DNA from: Planococcus shenhongbingii
GTDB lineage: Bacteria > Bacillota > Bacilli > Bacillales_A > Planococcaceae
Length of the DNA: 64,000 nucleotides
Direction: 5' to 3'
Assembly: GCF_030413635.1 (NCBI RefSeq)
Contig: NZ_CP129235.1
Location: 496,001-560,000, forward strand
This document shows positions 1 to 8,162 of the stretch, one piece after another; the first letter of the stretch is position 1; the number at the start of each line of letters is the position of its first letter. The notes under the pieces were generated by a model, which was not told the DNA's origin, searched no databases, and worked only from the letters and a program-made list of their open reading frames with translations. The position numbers and the translations under genes were made by a program.

Positions 1-833
1 TCCAATATAAAACGTGTTTGCAGCGGATGCAGGGAACTGCCTTCCAAACGAAGGTGGGTATCGCGCCAATAGCCGAACTTCCGGCTTAAGCCAAGATATT
101 CTTCCCCTACGTTAAAGCCGCCGATATAACCGACCCGGCCATCAATGACCACGATTTTCCGGTGGTTCCGGTAATTCAGCCGGGGATTGATCAATGGCCA
201 GATCGAAGGGAAGAATGTTTCTACTTCTCCGCCCGCTTTGATAAATTCTTTGAAATGCCTTTTTCTCAGCCGCCGTGATCCCATATCATCGTATAGCAGC
301 CGGACTTTGACTCCTTGTTTTGCCTTGGCCGTCAAAGCATTCATTATACGGATGCCCAGTTGATCCAAACGGAAAATATAATATTGCATATGTATATGAT
401 TCTTCGCCTGTTCAATGTCGTGGATCAAGGAATCAAATTTTTCGCGTCCATCATTAAAAATCTGAACGGCATTGTCCTGAGTCAAAACCGCTCCGTTGTT
501 TCTTAAATGTAAATACACTAAATCTTTATAATCATTTACATGCGGATCAGCAAAATGAAATTCATCATCATGCAGCGCGTTCATTTGGTGGGCGATTAAA
601 TTCTCAATCCCGACACGCTGGCGGCCTTCCCATTTGAAAAGTGTTTTTTTTCGAAGTTGTCTTCCGAGCAAGAGATAAGCTAAGAATCCCAAAATGGGAA
701 TGAAAAACAAGACTAAAAGCCAGGCCCAGGTAGAACTGGCATCACGGCGTTCCAAGAAAATGAGCGTGATGGCCAAGAAAATATTGAGAATGAGAGTTGC
801 GGTAGTTACTATACTTATAATAGAAATAGTCAT
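1..833 (-). CDS. cls: Cardiolipin synthase, 5' portion (runs off window)
   Basis: Membrane phospholipase-D-superfamily enzyme that joins two phosphatidylglycerols into cardiolipin. Reading the minus strand from ATG at 833 gives two N-terminal hydrophobic segments (about residues 1-60, including a Trp-Ala-Trp-rich second helix), then the PLD domain. The first HKD-type motif is visible as NHRKIVVIDGRVGYIGG followed by FNVGEEY. About 277 residues lie inside the window. Full-length family members are about 480-510 residues, so the second HKD motif and the stop are beyond base 1. A GAGGG ribosome site lies 6 nt before the ATG. Family assignment is firm; the choice among cls paralogues cannot be made here. 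Confidence 0.93.
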   Translation of the reverse strand, partial: MTISIISIVTTATLILNIFLAITLIFLERRDASSTWAWLLVLFFIPILGFLAYLLLGRQLRKKTLFKWEGRQRVGIENLIAHQMNALHDDEFHFADPHVNDYKDLVYLHLRNNGAVLTQDNAVQIFNDGREKFDSLIHDIEQAKNHIHMQYYIFRLDQLGIRIMNALTAKAKQGVKVRLLYDDMGSRRLRKRHFKEFIKAGGEVETFFPSIWPLINPRLNYRNHRKIVVIDGRVGYIGGFNVGEEYLGLSRKFGYWRDTHLRLEGSSLHPLQTRFIL

Positions 834-949
834 CTTTTTCCCTCATTTTTTAAAAATATCTGTATAACCAGTATAGACTATTTGACCGAAATGAAGAAGG
901 AAAGAGCAGCTTCAACTAAGTAAGTTTTCCCATTGTAAACTAAAAAGAA

Positions 950-980
950 AAAAACACTCAACGAAAGGTTGAATGTTTTT
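950..980. terminator. Bidirectional hairpin terminator
   Basis: Arms AAACACTCAAC and GGTTGAATGTTT around a GAAA loop, with A-rich and T-rich flanks. It lies just beyond the stop of the squalene/phytoene synthase-like gene and upstream of cls on the same strand, so it probably ends the former transcript. Confidence 0.7.
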
Positions 981-986
981 AATCCG

Positions 987-1817
987 TTATTCTACGTTTT
1001 CTTCCTGTTTCAGCTGTTCCACAATGCTTTCAACTTCTTTGCGGGTAATTTTTTCTTTTCCAGATTTCAAAGCTTTTAAAGTGCTGTGGGCAAGAGCAAG
1101 AGGTACTTTGCAGAACATGATAATGCGTTTATTTTTGATGGACTTGACGTATTCATCTGCTTTCGCTAAGTTATCATTGGCGTAATTGAACATATCATTC
1201 CGGTCCCAGCCATTCGGCACAAAAGTGACGCCGCGTTCCAGGTCTTCATCGTAATTGCGGAGCATGTTAACCGCTTGAAGTCCGCGTCCAAATGCGATGG
1301 CCAGTTCGGGATCTGTTTCAGTGTTGTCATGCCATTTCCACAAATCGGAGAGCATTGTGCCAACCAGCCCGGCAACATAATAGGTATAGTCATCTAAATC
1401 TTCTTTTGTTTCAATAATCCATTTCTTTTCGACCCATTTAGCCATTCCGCCTGCCATAATGGCTGTGGATTCATTTATTTTGCCCACAATTTCTGGAGGG
1501 CATACACTGATCCAGTCAGCAAGACGCTTAGTGACGGGCGGCAAAATATGGGCATAAGGCTGAAGCAAGGCCTGATAGCGGTCCCCGTCAAATGTCGTAT
1601 GTAACATTTGGCTGACAGCGAGCAATAGATGCTGCTTTGCTTCGTCTTCTAATTCCGGATGATCTTCAATTTCGTCGATTGCTCTCATACACAGGTAAGC
1701 AGAAGCGACCGTCTTTTTTAAAGCCGGTTCTAGAAAATTGATTGGGATGAAAAAAGTCCGGCTTGTTTCTTTTAACATGACCATGGACTCTTTTTGCAAA
1801 TTCGCGACTTTACTCAT
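987..1817 (-). CDS. Squalene/phytoene synthase family protein
   Basis: A 276-residue all-helical trans-isoprenyl-diphosphate synthase-family protein. The first Asp-rich motif is seen as DEIED (about residues 48-52, in CMRAIDEIEDHPE) and the second as NYDEDLERG (about 188-196), both positioned as in head-to-head prenyl synthases. The RTFFIP segment near residue 20 matches the substrate flap region of the family. The start is supported by AGGAGGAATTG just upstream. Members condense two prenyl diphosphates into squalene, dehydrosqualene or phytoene; the related B. subtilis YisP instead acts as a farnesyl diphosphate phosphatase. No carotenoid desaturase is adjacent, so the product is unknown. 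It follows the glycosyltransferase/phosphatase pair on the same strand, but a terminator separates them. Confidence 0.85.
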   Translation of the reverse strand: MSKVANLQKESMVMLKETSRTFFIPINFLEPALKKTVASAYLCMRAIDEIEDHPELEDEAKQHLLLAVSQMLHTTFDGDRYQALLQPYAHILPPVTKRLADWISVCPPEIVGKINESTAIMAGGMAKWVEKKWIIETKEDLDDYTYYVAGLVGTMLSDLWKWHDNTETDPELAIAFGRGLQAVNMLRNYDEDLERGVTFVPNGWDRNDMFNYANDNLAKADEYVKSIKNKRIIMFCKVPLALAHSTLKALKSGKEKITRKEVESIVEQLKQEENVE

Positions 1818-1966
1818 CTCAATTCCTCCTGTTCATAGGCAAGACATAAGCTTCGTACACTTAATGTGGTAAAGGGATTAAAAACACGAAACTGTCTTTC
1901 TACTAAATATAAACGAAATAACTAAAAAAACAAATGTTTACTTGAATCCGCAAAATTGTTATGTAT

Positions 1967-2012
1967 AAAAATAACCTTCTTCAGCCACTGTCGGATGGCT
2001 GGAGAAGGTTAT
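1967..2012 (-). terminator. Terminator of the glycosyltransferase-phosphatase operon
   Basis: Long stem AATAACCTTCTTCAGCCA / TGGCTGGAGAAGGTTATT. Read on the minus strand it ends in a T run. It overlaps the last codon of the HAD phosphatase gene. Confidence 0.85.
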
Positions 2013-2728
2013 TTGGAATGGAAATGGGCCCATGCTTCGTGAATGCCGCCGGCAAATCCTTTTTTAGCACGGAAAATCATTGGATGTGCCTCGCTTTCCA
2101 GGAGTTCAGGCTGGGCATTGCCCACGATCACGGAAGGAAATCCGAGCGTCAGCATTTCCAAATCGTTTCCGGAATCTCCGGCTACAAGCAGGTTCGGGTC
2201 TTTGATATCGTATTTTTTCAAAATATATTGAAGAGCTTGGCCTTTGCCGCTGCCTTTAGGGACGACGTCGACATCTTTGCCTCCGCTAAAGATAAGTTTA
2301 TGAGGAATAGCAGAAACAGCCAATTTACGTTTGAATTCCTCCACGGGCTGAATTTCTGAGACATAATAAGAGCAGCGGTTTTCCAAAATCATTGGCTGTT
2401 TCGTCAAACCGGGGATGGATGAAGCGAGTGCATCGATTTCATCTGGCATCCAATTTTCTTTCATCCGCTTTTCCCATTCAAGGTCTTTCTCGAACTTTTC
2501 GCCAATATAGATACTGGTGCCAACATCCGTAACCAAAATATCAGGAATCGGCAGGTTCTCCGTTTCAATGAGTGATAAAGCGGAATCGCAGTAACGGCCG
2601 GTAATATAAATCAAAGACACATCGTAAACTTGTTCGTCATAGAACTTCAGTAATTGCTGCAAACCTTCTGGATCACCAACCAGCGTCCCGTCCAGGTCGG
2701 TTGCTAATATATGTTTTGCTTCCTTCAT
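2009..2728 (-). CDS. HAD-superfamily sugar phosphatase, sucrose-6-phosphate phosphatase type
   Basis: A 239-residue C2-cap HAD hydrolase of the S6PP group. Visible motifs are DLDGTL near residue 11-16 (nucleophile and acid Asp), TGR near 44-46, the Lys of motif III in the SGGKDVDVVPKGSGKGQ stretch, and GDSGNDLEM near 184-192. The gene overlaps the upstream glycosyltransferase by 56 bp, and its ribosome site GAGGTGA sits 6 nt before the ATG, so the two are translationally coupled. In cyanobacteria and plants this phosphatase dephosphorylates the product of sucrose-phosphate synthase. Here the likely role is the second step in making a non-reducing disaccharide or related compatible solute. The exact sugar (sucrose, mannosylfructose, glucosylglycerate) is not decided by sequence. 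Confidence 0.8.
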   Translation of the reverse strand: MKEAKHILATDLDGTLVGDPEGLQQLLKFYDEQVYDVSLIYITGRYCDSALSLIETENLPIPDILVTDVGTSIYIGEKFEKDLEWEKRMKENWMPDEIDALASSIPGLTKQPMILENRCSYYVSEIQPVEEFKRKLAVSAIPHKLIFSGGKDVDVVPKGSGKGQALQYILKKYDIKDPNLLVAGDSGNDLEMLTLGFPSVIVGNAQPELLESEAHPMIFRAKKGFAGGIHEAWAHFHSK

Positions 2729-3935
2729 TCATAATCACCTCATACATTGAATTGACACGATTTGAAATAGAACTCCAGTCAAAATCGCGGTTGGCAATAC
2801 GCACTGCCTGACGGCTAAGGCGTTCTACCAGTAACGTGTTCATTGATAGGACTTCCATTGCGATGGCAAGGTCTATTTCGTTTTTCGTCTCAACCAATAG
2901 CCCAGTAATTCCGTCCTGTACAACATTTTTTAATCCACCTACATCAGAAGCGATAACCGGACTTCCACAAGCCTGTGCTTCAGCGGCTACCATGCCGAAC
3001 GATTCGTAATAACTTGGCACAATCGTTGCAGTAGAGATATTAAACAGCAAGGCAAGCTGTTCTTGAGACTGCGGCCCTAAAAACTCCACATGCTCTTCGA
3101 TTCCTTTGACCGCCGCACGCAATTTCTCGTCATATGGCAGACGCGCCACAGAATCAATAGCATCTTCTTCCCCTCCGGCAATCAAGAGACGCGGAGTAAA
3201 GCCGGCATTTCCTTTTTGCACAAGCAATTGAAAAGCTTCTAATAAAGTGAAGATGCCTTTCGTTTCTTCAAGTCTGCCGGCGAAAACAAAGAGGGGGGTG
3301 TCATAACCGGATTTTTTTCTTAGGTGACTACGGATTCCGCGCACTTTAAATGCTTGGTCAACCCCAATGGGGATCACTTTTATAGGAGAAGGTGAATCGA
3401 CATTTTCCTGGATCAACTGTTTTTCGTTATTGGTTGTAGCTAATATTTGGTCAGCGGCTTTTAAAATCGCTCTTTCTGCTTTTGCACGGCGTGCATCGCG
3501 GATGCCTGTCGCTTTCGCTTTTGCCCATCCTAAAGAATGTGAAGTATGGACAAATGGCAAACCGAATTCTTCTTTTAACCTTTTTCCGATTAAACCGGAT
3601 AGCCAATAATGCGTATGGACCATGTCATATGAAGAAAGGGATAGGGTGCTTTTCAATTCTGTATAGAATGAAGGAAGCATCGTGAACATTTCATCTTTTG
3701 ATACAAACCCTTTATGGCCCGCTTCGATGCGAATAACACGGCAAGCAGTTCCAAACTTTTCAATTCTTGGGGCCGAAGCATCGCACCAATGTGTGACAAC
3801 ATCTATTTGCCAACCTTTCTTTTCAAGGGCAAGAGCTAATTGTTTAACGTAATTATTTTGGCCACCGGCTTGTTTCCCGCCTAGTTTGGCCAGCGGATCT
3901 CCGTGGTCAGAGACGAATAGCGCTTTTTTCATCAT
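2673..3935 (-). CDS. GT4-family glycosyltransferase, sucrose-phosphate synthase-like
   Basis: A GT-B glycosyltransferase of about 420 residues. The N-terminal loop KLGGKQAGGQNNYVKQLA matches the GGQxVYV sugar-acceptor loop of sucrose-phosphate synthases, followed by HTHYWLSG and HTSHSLG. The C-terminal nucleotide-sugar motif is ESFGMVAAEAQACGSPVIAS (E-x7-E type). I prefer the ATG at 3935 because GGAG lies 9 nt upstream; an in-frame ATG at 3950 lacks a good ribosome site. It likely transfers glucose or mannose from an NDP-sugar to a sugar phosphate, and the overlapping HAD phosphatase would remove the phosphate. A sigma-B-type promoter lies about 60 nt upstream. GT4 activity is well supported; the acceptor is inferred. 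Confidence 0.8.
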   Translation of the reverse strand: MMKKALFVSDHGDPLAKLGGKQAGGQNNYVKQLALALEKKGWQIDVVTHWCDASAPRIEKFGTACRVIRIEAGHKGFVSKDEMFTMLPSFYTELKSTLSLSSYDMVHTHYWLSGLIGKRLKEEFGLPFVHTSHSLGWAKAKATGIRDARRAKAERAILKAADQILATTNNEKQLIQENVDSPSPIKVIPIGVDQAFKVRGIRSHLRKKSGYDTPLFVFAGRLEETKGIFTLLEAFQLLVQKGNAGFTPRLLIAGGEEDAIDSVARLPYDEKLRAAVKGIEEHVEFLGPQSQEQLALLFNISTATIVPSYYESFGMVAAEAQACGSPVIASDVGGLKNVVQDGITGLLVETKNEIDLAIAMEVLSMNTLLVERLSRQAVRIANRDFDWSSISNRVNSMYEVIMNEGSKTYISNRPGRDAGW

Positions 3936-3996
3936 CGTGCTCATCTCCATTCCAGTATATTACAGTGTCTAAAAAAAACGAGACTGGACTATTTGT

Positions 3997-4022
3997 ATAC
4001 CCGAAGCCGGAATTATTAAAAC
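3997..4022 (-). promoter_or_regulatory. Sigma-B-type promoter upstream of the glycosyltransferase operon
   Basis: On the minus strand the sequence reads GTTTTA, 14 nt, GGGTAT, close to the Bacillus sigma-B consensus (GTTTAA, 12-15 nt, GGGTAT) with a perfect -10. The predicted start near 3990 would leave a leader of about 55 nt before the ATG at 3935. Confidence 0.6.
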
Positions 4023-4082
4023 ATTTAATTTGTAATTATTTTTTAAGGGAGTTAGGAATAGGGGCTAGACCATAAAAAATCC

Positions 4083-4107
4083 CCTGATAGCAACGCTTTC
4101 AGGGGAG
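4083..4107 (-). terminator. Terminator of the MBL hydrolase gene
   Basis: Stem CCCCTGA / TCAGGGG. Read on the minus strand it is followed by GATTTTTTAT. It lies just past the MBL stop codon. Confidence 0.8.
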
Positions 4108-4112
4108 AGCGT

Positions 4113-4967
4113 TTATTGAGCTTTCGGCTGGTCTACAAACTTTCCGTATTTAGGGACAGCGACTTCTTGGAAATTATTCGCCAAGTTCACTAAACCTTTA
4201 GCCAAAGCAGCACCTCGCATTGGTTTTCCGTGTCCGGTTGCAGCGATGGATGGCCGCAATTCAACAAGTTTAACAACAGACTCCCATGCTGCGCGCCAGT
4301 CTGGCGTCAGATAAACCGGGGGACCATGGACTTCTTTCTTTTGTGTCAGCACTTTATAAAGTGAATCCTGTTTGACGGTGACAAATGCGTCGCCAGCAAG
4401 CAGCACTCGCCCATATTCGCGGAAAAGAGATACATGGCCTTCTGTATGCCCGGGAGTGTGGATCCATTTCCAGCCCGGCATATGTGGAACCGTGCCATCT
4501 GTCGGCAGTTGGTGGAGATGTGCTGAAATATCGATTGCTTGATGCGGGAACTCCCATGACATCTTGGCCACTGTTCCACCATCTACTTTATAATCGGGTT
4601 CCGGATAATCCGTAATTCCTTTTAAATAAGTGAATTCGAGAGGATGTGCATAGACGGGAACTTTATGCGTTTCTAAAATGTCGATTAGGCCGCCGACATG
4701 ATCAAAATGCCCGTGCGTTAAAATAATGGCTTTCAGTTTATGATCAGGGCCAAAACGATTTTCCGCTTCTTTTAAAATCCGGTGCGCTGAGCCTGGCATT
4801 CCGGCGTCGACCAGAACCCAATCGCTGCTGATAGCGGGGTTGCCGATAAAAAAGACATTGGCTATTTGGATCGTGTAGCAGTAGACGCCTGGAACGACTT
4901 CAATACCTGATCCATCTTTAATGGAAGTCACCGGTAATACTTTTTCAGTTGAAGAACTTCTCTCCAT
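4113..4967 (-). CDS. Metallo-beta-lactamase-fold hydrolase
   Basis: A 284-residue MBL-fold protein. The metal motif is THGHFDHVGG (His85, His87, Asp89, His90). Downstream metal ligands are suggested by HTPGHTEGHVSLF and by the Asp in LLAGDAFV. The start at 4967 is chosen over an ORF beginning at 5033 because AAGGAGGAATC lies directly before this ATG. The family covers glyoxalase II-like thioesterases, lactonases and uncharacterised YflN-type proteins. The substrate cannot be read from sequence. It is divergent from the DAO oxidoreductase gene, with about 160 bp between the two starts. Confidence 0.85.
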   Translation of the reverse strand: MERSSSTEKVLPVTSIKDGSGIEVVPGVYCYTIQIANVFFIGNPAISSDWVLVDAGMPGSAHRILKEAENRFGPDHKLKAIILTHGHFDHVGGLIDILETHKVPVYAHPLEFTYLKGITDYPEPDYKVDGGTVAKMSWEFPHQAIDISAHLHQLPTDGTVPHMPGWKWIHTPGHTEGHVSLFREYGRVLLAGDAFVTVKQDSLYKVLTQKKEVHGPPVYLTPDWRAAWESVVKLVELRPSIAATGHGKPMRGAALAKGLVNLANNFQEVAVPKYGKFVDQPKAQ

Positions 4968-5129
4968 ACAGATTCCTCCTTCGGGTTTCCTCGTATCGTT
5001 TCTATATTGCTTTACCCTAAAACTGAATTTCAAATCACGGTCCAGCTGCTTTCAGAGAGGCTATATTTGAGTAAAGGCTTTATCTCCAGTAAAATGAAGA
5101 TACAAAAATATAGGAACTGGGTGTTATGC

Positions 5130-6248
5130 ATGAATTCAATAATTATTATCGGCTCTGGTATTTTAGGTGCTTCTGTTGCTTATCACGCAGCAAAATCCGG
5201 AGCGGATGTTACATTGATTGACCGGGAGGATGTCGGACAAGCGACCGGTGTGGCAGCCGGCATTGTCTGTCCTTGGATTTCGCAGCGCAGAAATAAAGCA
5301 TGGTATGGCCTGGCTAAAAGCGGAGCGGCTTACTACCCGGATTTAATTTCTGAATTGGAGCAGCTCGGGGAAAAAGATACAGGCTATAAACAAGTCGGGA
5401 TTGTCAGCATCCACGAGGAAAGCAAGCTCGATAAAATGGAAGAAAAAGCGTATGAACGCCGGGAAGACGCCCCGGAAATGGGCGAAATCTGCCGGCTTTC
5501 TCCTGTGCAGACCAAAGAATTATTTCCTTATGCCTCCGATGAATATGGATCGCTTTTTGTCAGCGGCGCAGCACGTGTAGAAGGACATGCAGTCAGAGAT
5601 GCTTTGATCCGGGCAGCGTTGAAGTTGGGAGCGAAAAAAGTCAGCGGCAATGCCCGGTTCATCGTAGAAGAAGAGAAAGTTGTCGGTGTCCAGACGGAAA
5701 CAAAAGAATTTTTTGCTGACAGCATCGTTTCAGCTGGAGGCGCTTGGGCTGCTGAATTATTTGAACCCTTGGGCTTAGCACTCGACATCGTTCCTCAAAA
5801 AGCTCAGATTCTCCACATGCATGTAGAAAGTGATTCGATCATCGATTGGCCGGTCGCCATGGTGCCATTCGGTTTGTATGTCGTTCCTTTTTCAGGAGGG
5901 CGAATTATGGCAGGGGCAACGCATGAGAACGATGCTGGATTTGATACGAAGCTGACGGCAGGCGGAATCCATCATATTCTTGATAAGACTTTGGACGCCA
6001 TTCCAGGGTTGGCAGCAGCCGAAGTTACTGGAGCGGGAACAGGATTCAGACCATCCACACAAAGTGCTTTGCCGGTAATCGGACAAGTTCCGGGACATCC
6101 GAATATATTTATGGCAAACGGCCTTGGTTCTTCAGGATTGACGGCGGGGCCGTATTTGGGAAAAGAATTAGCAAAGCTGGCGATGGGGCAACCTATTGAC
6201 ATTGATTTGAGTCTTTATAAGATAGACGAAGTCTTTCGGGGAAAGTAG
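5130..6248 (+). CDS. FAD-dependent oxidoreductase, D-amino acid oxidase/dehydrogenase (DAO) family
   Basis: A 372-residue flavoprotein that begins with a Rossmann dinucleotide motif (IIIIGSGILGASVAYHAAKSG) followed by an acidic strand end (VTLIDRED), and carries a C-terminal FAD-binding stretch (GAGTGFRPSTQSALPVIGQ, then GLGSSGLTAGPYLG). This is the DadA/glycine-oxidase/YurR group, which oxidises the alpha-amino group of amino acids to imino acids. The start at 5130 is chosen because the Rossmann fold begins immediately after it; the open frame extends upstream without family similarity. The GNAT-aminotransferase fusion gene follows after 15 bp, so the two form an operon. A role in amino acid or amine catabolism is inferred; the substrate is unknown. 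Confidence 0.85.
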   Translation: MNSIIIIGSGILGASVAYHAAKSGADVTLIDREDVGQATGVAAGIVCPWISQRRNKAWYGLAKSGAAYYPDLISELEQLGEKDTGYKQVGIVSIHEESKLDKMEEKAYERREDAPEMGEICRLSPVQTKELFPYASDEYGSLFVSGAARVEGHAVRDALIRAALKLGAKKVSGNARFIVEEEKVVGVQTETKEFFADSIVSAGGAWAAELFEPLGLALDIVPQKAQILHMHVESDSIIDWPVAMVPFGLYVVPFSGGRIMAGATHENDAGFDTKLTAGGIHHILDKTLDAIPGLAAAEVTGAGTGFRPSTQSALPVIGQVPGHPNIFMANGLGSSGLTAGPYLGKELAKLAMGQPIDIDLSLYKIDEVFRGK

Positions 6249-6263
6249 GAAGGGGAGAAGCTC

Positions 6264-7799
6264 GTGTATTGGTGCAAAATCGCGCGGACACAATTCGAGT
6301 TTGATGAAATCGCTAAATTGAATTACGAAACGTTTGTGGAAGAAATCCCCCAGCATGAGACGGATCCTTCCGGTACACGAGTAGACCCATTCCATGAACA
6401 GAATACGTATTTGATCGTGTTGGCGGATACTGCCATTGTCGGAATGATTGCGCTTCGAGAAGAGCGGCCTTTTTCGCTGGACAAGAAAATCGGTCCAGTG
6501 GAAAACTTCCTTCCAGACGTTGAAAAGATGTGCGAAATCCGGTTAATGGCTGTCAGGAAAGCCCATCGCAACGGACGCGTATTTTTCCTGCTTGCCCGTG
6601 CGTTGTCCGATTATTGCTATGAGCGAGGCTACGGAGCTGCTGTTATTTCCGGAACCACGCGCCAATTAAAGCTCTATGGGCAGATTGGGTTCCGCGCTTT
6701 CGCGGAACCGGTCGGACAAGGAGAAGCTGTATTTATACCAATGGTGACTACGCGCAAACAGTATGGACAATCCGTTGCTTCACGGCTGCAGACCAAAAGG
6801 AAATTATTTCATCCAGGACCGGTGCATCTTACTAAAGAACTGGCTGCCCCTTTTACAGAAGAATCCGTCTCGCACAGATCATCGACATTCCAAGCCCTTT
6901 ATGAAGATGTAAGGGACCGGCTTGTAGAACTGGGGGAGTCTTTTCCACATTTATTAGTTGGCAGCGGCACATTGGCGAATGAAGCCATGATCGCCCAGTT
7001 GAAAAAGGAACCAGCAAAAGGCCTGATTCTGGTGAACGGGGAATTCGGCAACAGGCTGAAAGGGCAGGCTGCAAGATGGCAGCTGGATTTTGAAGTCCTG
7101 GAAGCAGAATGGGGCCATTCTTTTTCAATGGAGAAACTCGGCGGTGAATTGGAACATGGAGAATATGGCTGGATGTTGATGGTGCACGGGGAAACTTCTA
7201 CTGGCATGCTGAATGATTTGGAGGCGGTCGCCGATTTATGCGAAACCTACAAAGTGAAACTATGCGTTGATGCCGTCAGCAGTTTCGGAGCCGTCTCTTT
7301 TTCTTTGAAAAAGGTATGGCTGGCGACAGCGGTAAGTGGAAAAGCGATTGGTACAATGACTGGGATTGCCGTCGTTTTTTCCCATCATGAAATAGAATCA
7401 GATCCTGCACTTCCTGCATATCTGGATTTGGGATTGTATGAAAATAAGGTGCCGTTCACCTTATCCTATCCCTTGTTGAAAAGCTTCAAGCAAGCGCTTG
7501 AAGCTTATCCCGAAAGGTATTCGCTTTTAAGCGAACGCTTTGAAATTTTGAAAAGCTCCACACAGGATTGGCCATATTTAACGGCAGACTACCCGGTGCT
7601 GCTGACATTTAAAGCAGAAGATGAATTTGAGCATTTTCCGCTCGATGCCCATCTGTCAGGCTATGAACTGCATGCCAAAAGCACTTACTTAAAGGACCGG
7701 AATTTATTTCAAGTGTCCTGCATCCAGCCTGAATTTGAACAGGACTGGCAAATGTTCATGAAATTCCAAGAAGCTTATAGCAGGTATCATCTTACATGA
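6264..7799 (+). CDS. GNAT acyltransferase-like domain fused to class V PLP aminotransferase
   Basis: A 511-residue two-domain protein. Residues 1-165 resemble a GNAT fold of the N-acyl-amino-acid/autoinducer synthase kind (NYETFVEEIPQHE near the start, then EIRLMAVRKAHRNGRV and RQLKLYGQIGFRAF). Residues 175-505 are a fold-type I aminotransferase like alanine-glyoxylate or 2-aminoethylphosphonate transaminases: HPGPV near 178-182, HGETSTG, the PLP-ring Asp336 in CVDAVSSFG and the Schiff-base Lys360 in SGKAIGTMTG. GTG at 6264 is the start, with AAGGGGAG upstream. It directly follows the DAO gene. Typical class V enzymes have about 360-390 residues and no GNAT domain. The fusion suggests linked transamination and N-acylation, but neither substrate is known. 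Confidence 0.8.
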   Translation: MYWCKIARTQFEFDEIAKLNYETFVEEIPQHETDPSGTRVDPFHEQNTYLIVLADTAIVGMIALREERPFSLDKKIGPVENFLPDVEKMCEIRLMAVRKAHRNGRVFFLLARALSDYCYERGYGAAVISGTTRQLKLYGQIGFRAFAEPVGQGEAVFIPMVTTRKQYGQSVASRLQTKRKLFHPGPVHLTKELAAPFTEESVSHRSSTFQALYEDVRDRLVELGESFPHLLVGSGTLANEAMIAQLKKEPAKGLILVNGEFGNRLKGQAARWQLDFEVLEAEWGHSFSMEKLGGELEHGEYGWMLMVHGETSTGMLNDLEAVADLCETYKVKLCVDAVSSFGAVSFSLKKVWLATAVSGKAIGTMTGIAVVFSHHEIESDPALPAYLDLGLYENKVPFTLSYPLLKSFKQALEAYPERYSLLSERFEILKSSTQDWPYLTADYPVLLTFKAEDEFEHFPLDAHLSGYELHAKSTYLKDRNLFQVSCIQPEFEQDWQMFMKFQEAYSRYHLT

Positions 7800-7823
7800 A
7801 AGCCTGCTAATCAAAGGGCTTTT

Positions 7824-8027
7824 CTATTCAGATACATCCAGGATAAATTTTTTATATGGCAAATCCGGAATCAGTTCAACATTTTCTTTGGGAATTTTAG
7901 CATGCTTAAGTGATAAATCGCACGGATAGTGAAGATATTCTGGAAAGAAGCTCATCCGAAACTGAATCTTAGTGTTCGAGATAGATCCATGATGTGAAAT
8001 CATAAAAATTAAATAAGTTTGTTTCAA
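7824..8027 (-). CDS. Short open frame of unknown function, possibly a gene remnant
   Basis: A 67-codon frame with a TTG start and no clear ribosome site. The peptide is protein-like in composition (FFPEYLHYPCDLSLKHAKIP) but I recognise no family. It is blocked upstream by a stop and lies in a 363-bp gap between an operon end and a stress gene. It could be the 3' end of a decayed gene or a chance frame. Confidence 0.25.
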   Translation of the reverse strand: MKQTYLIFMISHHGSISNTKIQFRMSFFPEYLHYPCDLSLKHAKIPKENVELIPDLPYKKFILDVSE

Positions 8028-8033
8028 TAATGA

Positions 8034-8082
8034 ACCAACAATCAGCGAGGAACGAAAAGGTCTGCTGATTGTTGGTTTTTCT
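8034..8082 (+). terminator. Strong hairpin terminator
   Basis: Arms ACCAACAATCAGC (8034-8046) and GCTGATTGTTGGT (8064-8076), then TTTTCTTT. It likely ends the DAO-aminotransferase transcript and insulates the stress gene downstream. Confidence 0.75.
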
Positions 8083-8097
8083 TTATTTCTGTTCCAG

Positions 8098-8122
8098 GTT
8101 TAGGTTGCCAGACAAAGGGAAA
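8098..8122 (+). promoter_or_regulatory. Sigma-B-type promoter of the GS39-like gene
   Basis: GTTTAG, 13 nt, GGGAAA, about 40 nt before the start codon. Homologues such as B. subtilis ydaD and yhdF are known members of the sigma-B general stress regulon, which agrees with the site. Confidence 0.6.
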
Positions 8123-8162
8123 AATCCCAGAGACATGAAAGAATCAGAGAGGATGAAGCAGA

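Noticed and set aside
1961..2359. 132-codon plus-strand frame over the HAD gene
   Set aside because: It is antisense to a convincing phosphatase gene and begins inside its terminator.
5008..5035. Minus-strand ATTTGA-12 nt-GGGTAA before the MBL gene as another sigma-B promoter
   Set aside because: The -35 matches only 4 of 6 bases and homologues are not known stress genes; too weak to list.
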